Of a stretch of 64,000 bases of DNA, positions 61,804 to 64,000 are shown piece after piece. A program made the position numbers and the translations under genes. Within the stretch, counting starts at the first letter, position 1. The number at the start of each line of letters is the position of its first letter. The notes under the pieces were generated by a model, which saw nothing but the letters and a program-made list of their open reading frames with translations, searched no databases and was not told where the DNA came from. Origin of the DNA: Oceanobacillus sp. CFH 90083 (lineage in GTDB: Bacteria; Bacillota; Bacilli; Bacillales; Amphibacillaceae). The DNA lies in NCBI RefSeq assembly GCF_009389585.1, contig NZ_VIYG01000011.1:1-64000 (forward strand). The letters run 5' to 3'.

Positions 61804-61850
61804 AAGCAAAATCCCCTTTACCCACCACATGAGTAAAGAGGATTTTGCTT
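61804..61850 (-). terminator. Terminator of the frl-like operon
   Basis: AAGCAAAATCC (61804-61814) and GGATTTTGCTT (61840-61850) pair, with inner CTTTAC/GTAAAG, directly after the frlB-like stop codon. Confidence 0.85.
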
Positions 61851-61858
61851 ATAATCTA

Positions 61859-62863
61859 TTAGTATGCAACTTTAAACATGTATCTGCGCGTCGGTAAAGG
61901 ATGATTTCTCACTTCTGCTAATGCAACTGCATGTAAACGCAATACATAATTTATCACCATTGGTGCTAAGTAACCTTTTATTTCATCATCTATATCTGAT
62001 AAATCCAGTTTTTCTGCATCAATCACAAGTAGTTTATCTGTATATTTGTTTAAAAATACTTCCGCTCTTTCTTCTAATGGCCGTGTTTCATCCAATCCTT
62101 TTAAGAGAATAAACGGTACATCATTTTCAGTTATTTCAAAAGGTCCATGGAAATACTCTCCTGCATGAATAGGATGCGAATGTATCCATTGCATTTCCAT
62201 TAAGATGCAATTTGAAAAAGTATAGGCAATGCCATAATTTGCTCCGCTTGCCATCGTATAAATAATTTTTTCATCTTTTACTTTTTCTGCATATTCTTTT
62301 GCTTTTGTACGATATTGTGCATCTGCTTTATCAAATGCTTTGCTTAACCCTTCTAAGCTAGATACCATTTTTTCATATGTTAGATCACCCTCTTTTATGT
62401 TCAATAGTTTGGAGGTTAAACGATATAAAACGCCATAATTCATTATCTCAGAATATTGCTCTTTCGAACCAGCAGGTGCCCAGCTATAATTAACTGTATA
62501 ATCAGAAGCTTGTTTTAGCGGTGCATCCTCTACATACATCAAGGATACTGTTAGGGCTCCCTTATTTTTAGCAAACTGAGCTGCATCTGTCGTTTCTGGG
62601 GTCTTCCCTTTGTGTGAACATAAAATGACTAATGACTTTTCATTGAGCGTACTTGGGTTCAAGTGAATAAATTCATTTGAATTATAGACTTCCGCTGTAA
62701 TGCTCTTTGCTTCTCGATCAATCAAATATTTACTTGGGATCATCAATGCTTTTGATCCTCCGCATGCAACTAAAAAGACTCTTTCTATCTCTCTTTCTTC
62801 ATATGCGTTATATACCTCTTCCAATTGATGCAATGTTTGTTGTTTATTTTCTTCCATTTCCAA
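61859..62863 (-). CDS. frlB: Fructosamine-6-phosphate deglycase, FrlB-like
   Basis: 334 residues with two SIS domains. First: IERVFLVACGGSKALMIPSKYL (about 26-47), ILCSHKGKTPETTDAAQFA (about 79-97). Second: IYTMASGANYGIAYTFSNCILMEMQWIHSHPIHAGEYFHGPFEI (about 200-243), with the catalytic Glu and His in H-A-G-E-Y-F-H-G-P. The end RNHPLPTRRYMFKVAY matches FrlB. It cleaves 6-phosphofructosamines into glucose-6P and an amino acid. It follows the FrlD-like kinase gene by 63 bases. GGAGG precedes the ATG. Confidence 0.85.
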   Translation of the reverse strand: MEMEENKQQTLHQLEEVYNAYEEREIERVFLVACGGSKALMIPSKYLIDREAKSITAEVYNSNEFIHLNPSTLNEKSLVILCSHKGKTPETTDAAQFAKNKGALTVSLMYVEDAPLKQASDYTVNYSWAPAGSKEQYSEIMNYGVLYRLTSKLLNIKEGDLTYEKMVSSLEGLSKAFDKADAQYRTKAKEYAEKVKDEKIIYTMASGANYGIAYTFSNCILMEMQWIHSHPIHAGEYFHGPFEITENDVPFILLKGLDETRPLEERAEVFLNKYTDKLLVIDAEKLDLSDIDDEIKGYLAPMVINYVLRLHAVALAEVRNHPLPTRRYMFKVAY

Positions 62864-62889
62864 TTCCTCCTATTATATTATAATACATA

Positions 62890-62899
62890 TTATAATGTT
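62890..62899. promoter_or_regulatory. Operator-like motif between frlD- and frlB-like genes
   Basis: TTATAATGTT, the core of the 14-mer seen at 23625 and 24377, within A+T-rich DNA before the frlB ribosome site. Confidence 0.3.
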
Positions 62900-62926
62900 A
62901 TATTAAATTCCGAAAAAAGACTATAC

Positions 62927-63766
62927 TTAGTCCTCTTCCTCATATATTAATTCCCCTTTACCAAAACTACCTTCCAATTGACAAGTTCTTGATGCTGATG
63001 CAGCACCTTTTCGCAATGCAAATTCCATGCTTTTTGAATCTGTATAAAAAGTTAAAAATCCAGCTATAAAAGAATCACCCGCTCCCATCGTATCCACAAC
63101 TTTAATCAATTGAGGATGTTGAAAATAAAACTTATTTTCCTGGTAGGCGATAGTACTTTTCTCTCCTCTAGTAACGATTATTGTAGGAACCCCTAATTCA
63201 GCAACCTTGGAAATCAACGTATATATATCCTTTTCTTCCATCCCGCTTCCAGAGAAAAATGCAAAAGTTAAATGAGGGCATACTTGTTTTAAAATGTCAT
63301 CATTCCACTTTTCCTTTGTAGAAAAATCAAAAGATATTTGTTTATGTCCAATTAAATGTAATTGTGATTCGATGTGGCTATCAATACTTGTGTGTATGAT
63401 ATCATATTGATTAATATACTGAATGTCCTCAGGAGCGAACCTTAGCGCCAGACCAGATGTAATTCGTGACTTTATATTTGATCCTTCAAATATACGATCT
63501 CCTTCCTTATCGATTTTTACACATGCTACCGGACTTTCACCGATAGCATATCTGACTTTAGATATATCAATACATTCTTCTTCCAAGGTCTTTCTTAAAA
63601 AAGCTCCATAATAATCATTGGCGATGATTCCCATATAACCGTTATTTTTCGCACCATTATGTGCACTTACAACAGCGACATTCAATGCATTACCACCAGG
63701 AAAAATTGTATTTTTATATTTATAATAATCTACTACACTATCACCTATACTTAGTAATTTTGTCAT
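62927..63766 (-). CDS. frlD: Fructosamine 6-kinase, PfkB family, FrlD-like
   Basis: 279 residues from the ATG at 63766 after GGTGG; the in-frame ATG at 63790 lacks a binding site. PfkB marks are LLSIGDSVVDYYKYKNTIFPGGNALNVAV (about 3-31) and DTMGAGDSFIAGFLTFY near 229-245, where the Asp of GAGD is the catalytic base. The compact length and Y-K-Y form are those of FrlD. It phosphorylates fructosamine at C6 for the FrlB deglycase. Confidence 0.85.
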   Translation of the reverse strand: MTKLLSIGDSVVDYYKYKNTIFPGGNALNVAVVSAHNGAKNNGYMGIIANDYYGAFLRKTLEEECIDISKVRYAIGESPVACVKIDKEGDRIFEGSNIKSRITSGLALRFAPEDIQYINQYDIIHTSIDSHIESQLHLIGHKQISFDFSTKEKWNDDILKQVCPHLTFAFFSGSGMEEKDIYTLISKVAELGVPTIIVTRGEKSTIAYQENKFYFQHPQLIKVVDTMGAGDSFIAGFLTFYTDSKSMEFALRKGAASASRTCQLEGSFGKGELIYEEED

Positions 63767-63794
63767 TTTACATTCCACCACTTTATCCATGTGA

Positions 63795-64000
63795 TTATTC
63801 TTCTATATACGTATTTTCTAGCGTTATACCAGATTGGAACGAAAGAAAGCCTTCTAAATTTGTAAAACCCTTAATATTACGCTGCATTCCATAGCTTTGC
63901 TCTCTCCAATTTAGATACACAAATGGTGACTCTTCCATTGCACGTTCAATTAATTGTTCATATATTTCCTGTCTCTCATCCTCATCAGTGGTTTCTCTAC
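63795..64000 (-). CDS. ABC transporter substrate-binding protein, family 5, C-terminal end (partial)
   Basis: The last 68 codons of a gene that enters from the right edge. It reads DEDERQEIYEQLIERAMEES, PFVYLNWREQSYGMQRNIKGF and ends LSFQSGITLENTYIEE, the classical C-terminus of peptide/nickel-type binding proteins (SBP_bac_5). It lies directly before the FrlD-like kinase gene in the same operon. In B. subtilis the frl binding protein FrlO is of a different family, so this suggests uptake of glycated peptides. Confidence 0.75.
   Translation of the reverse strand, partial: RETTDEDERQEIYEQLIERAMEESPFVYLNWREQSYGMQRNIKGFTNLEGFLSFQSGITLENTYIEE

Noticed and set aside
1-64000. CRISPR array, tRNA, rRNA or prophage
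   Set aside because: No regularly spaced repeats, no cloverleaf or rRNA stretches, and no phage structural genes were seen.

Overview
The window is low-GC DNA from a Gram-positive, spore-former-type Bacillaceae bacterium. An Oceanobacillus or Virgibacillus relative is my best guess, but no rRNA is present to settle it. The pointers are strong GGAGG ribosome binding sites, a comK homologue, an LXG/YwqH-type secretion module, cre-like catabolite sites, four complete PTS enzyme II complexes and a YobU/YobV-like pair. There are no tRNA, rRNA, CRISPR or phage genes and no intact transposase.

Layout. 1-0.9 kb: edge of a type VII secretion/LXG-type locus. 1.2-8.5 kb: a secreted protein of unknown function, divergent from a PhnD-PhnC-PhnE-PhnE importer followed by a cytoplasmic 5'-nucleotidase-family phosphoesterase. 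8.7-13.3 kb: a DHA2 drug exporter with a divergent TetR regulator, a lipoprotein, and comK. 13.8-19.3 kb: a mannose-family PTS operon that also encodes a tyrosine phosphatase and a PRD-type regulator. 19.8-24.3 kb: an unusual SDR, then a lactose/cellobiose-family PTS with a MupG-like (DUF871) glycosidase. 24.8-26.5 kb: a tiny membrane protein and a serine hydrolase. 26.7-33.6 kb: a ManR-like regulator, an ascorbate-family PTS, a phosphotriesterase-family hydrolase, a creatininase-family amidohydrolase and a UPF0309 sugar isomerase, which look like one undescribed catabolic pathway. 33.9-39.7 kb: divergent sialic acid genes (nanT-like, nanA / two FCD regulators, ROK kinase, nanE). 39.8-43.1 kb: a ROK pseudogene, a WYL regulator with a GyrI-like partner, and a secreted M14 carboxypeptidase. 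43.5-49.9 kb: a second mannose-family PTS with a deglycase-like SIS protein, behind a sigma-54 promoter and followed by its LevR-type activator. 50-56.5 kb: an excalibur-domain protein, a GntR/GltS/amidohydrolase cluster, a HAD hydrolase and a small membrane protein. 56.6-59.8 kb: an APC permease and a class III aminotransferase. 60.3-64 kb: an excalibur pseudogene and an frl-like fructosamine operon (GntR regulator, FrlB-like deglycase, FrlD-like kinase, end of a family 5 peptide-binding protein).

Together this is an accessory carbon and nitrogen scavenging region. Most modules pair a transporter with its own regulator and one to three catabolic enzymes acting on amino sugars, glycated amines or wall fragments. 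cre-like sites near three of them suggest CcpA control. The strongest candidates for an undescribed system are the 26.7-33.6 kb ascorbate-type PTS operon and the 13.8-19.3 kb PTS/tyrosine phosphatase operon.
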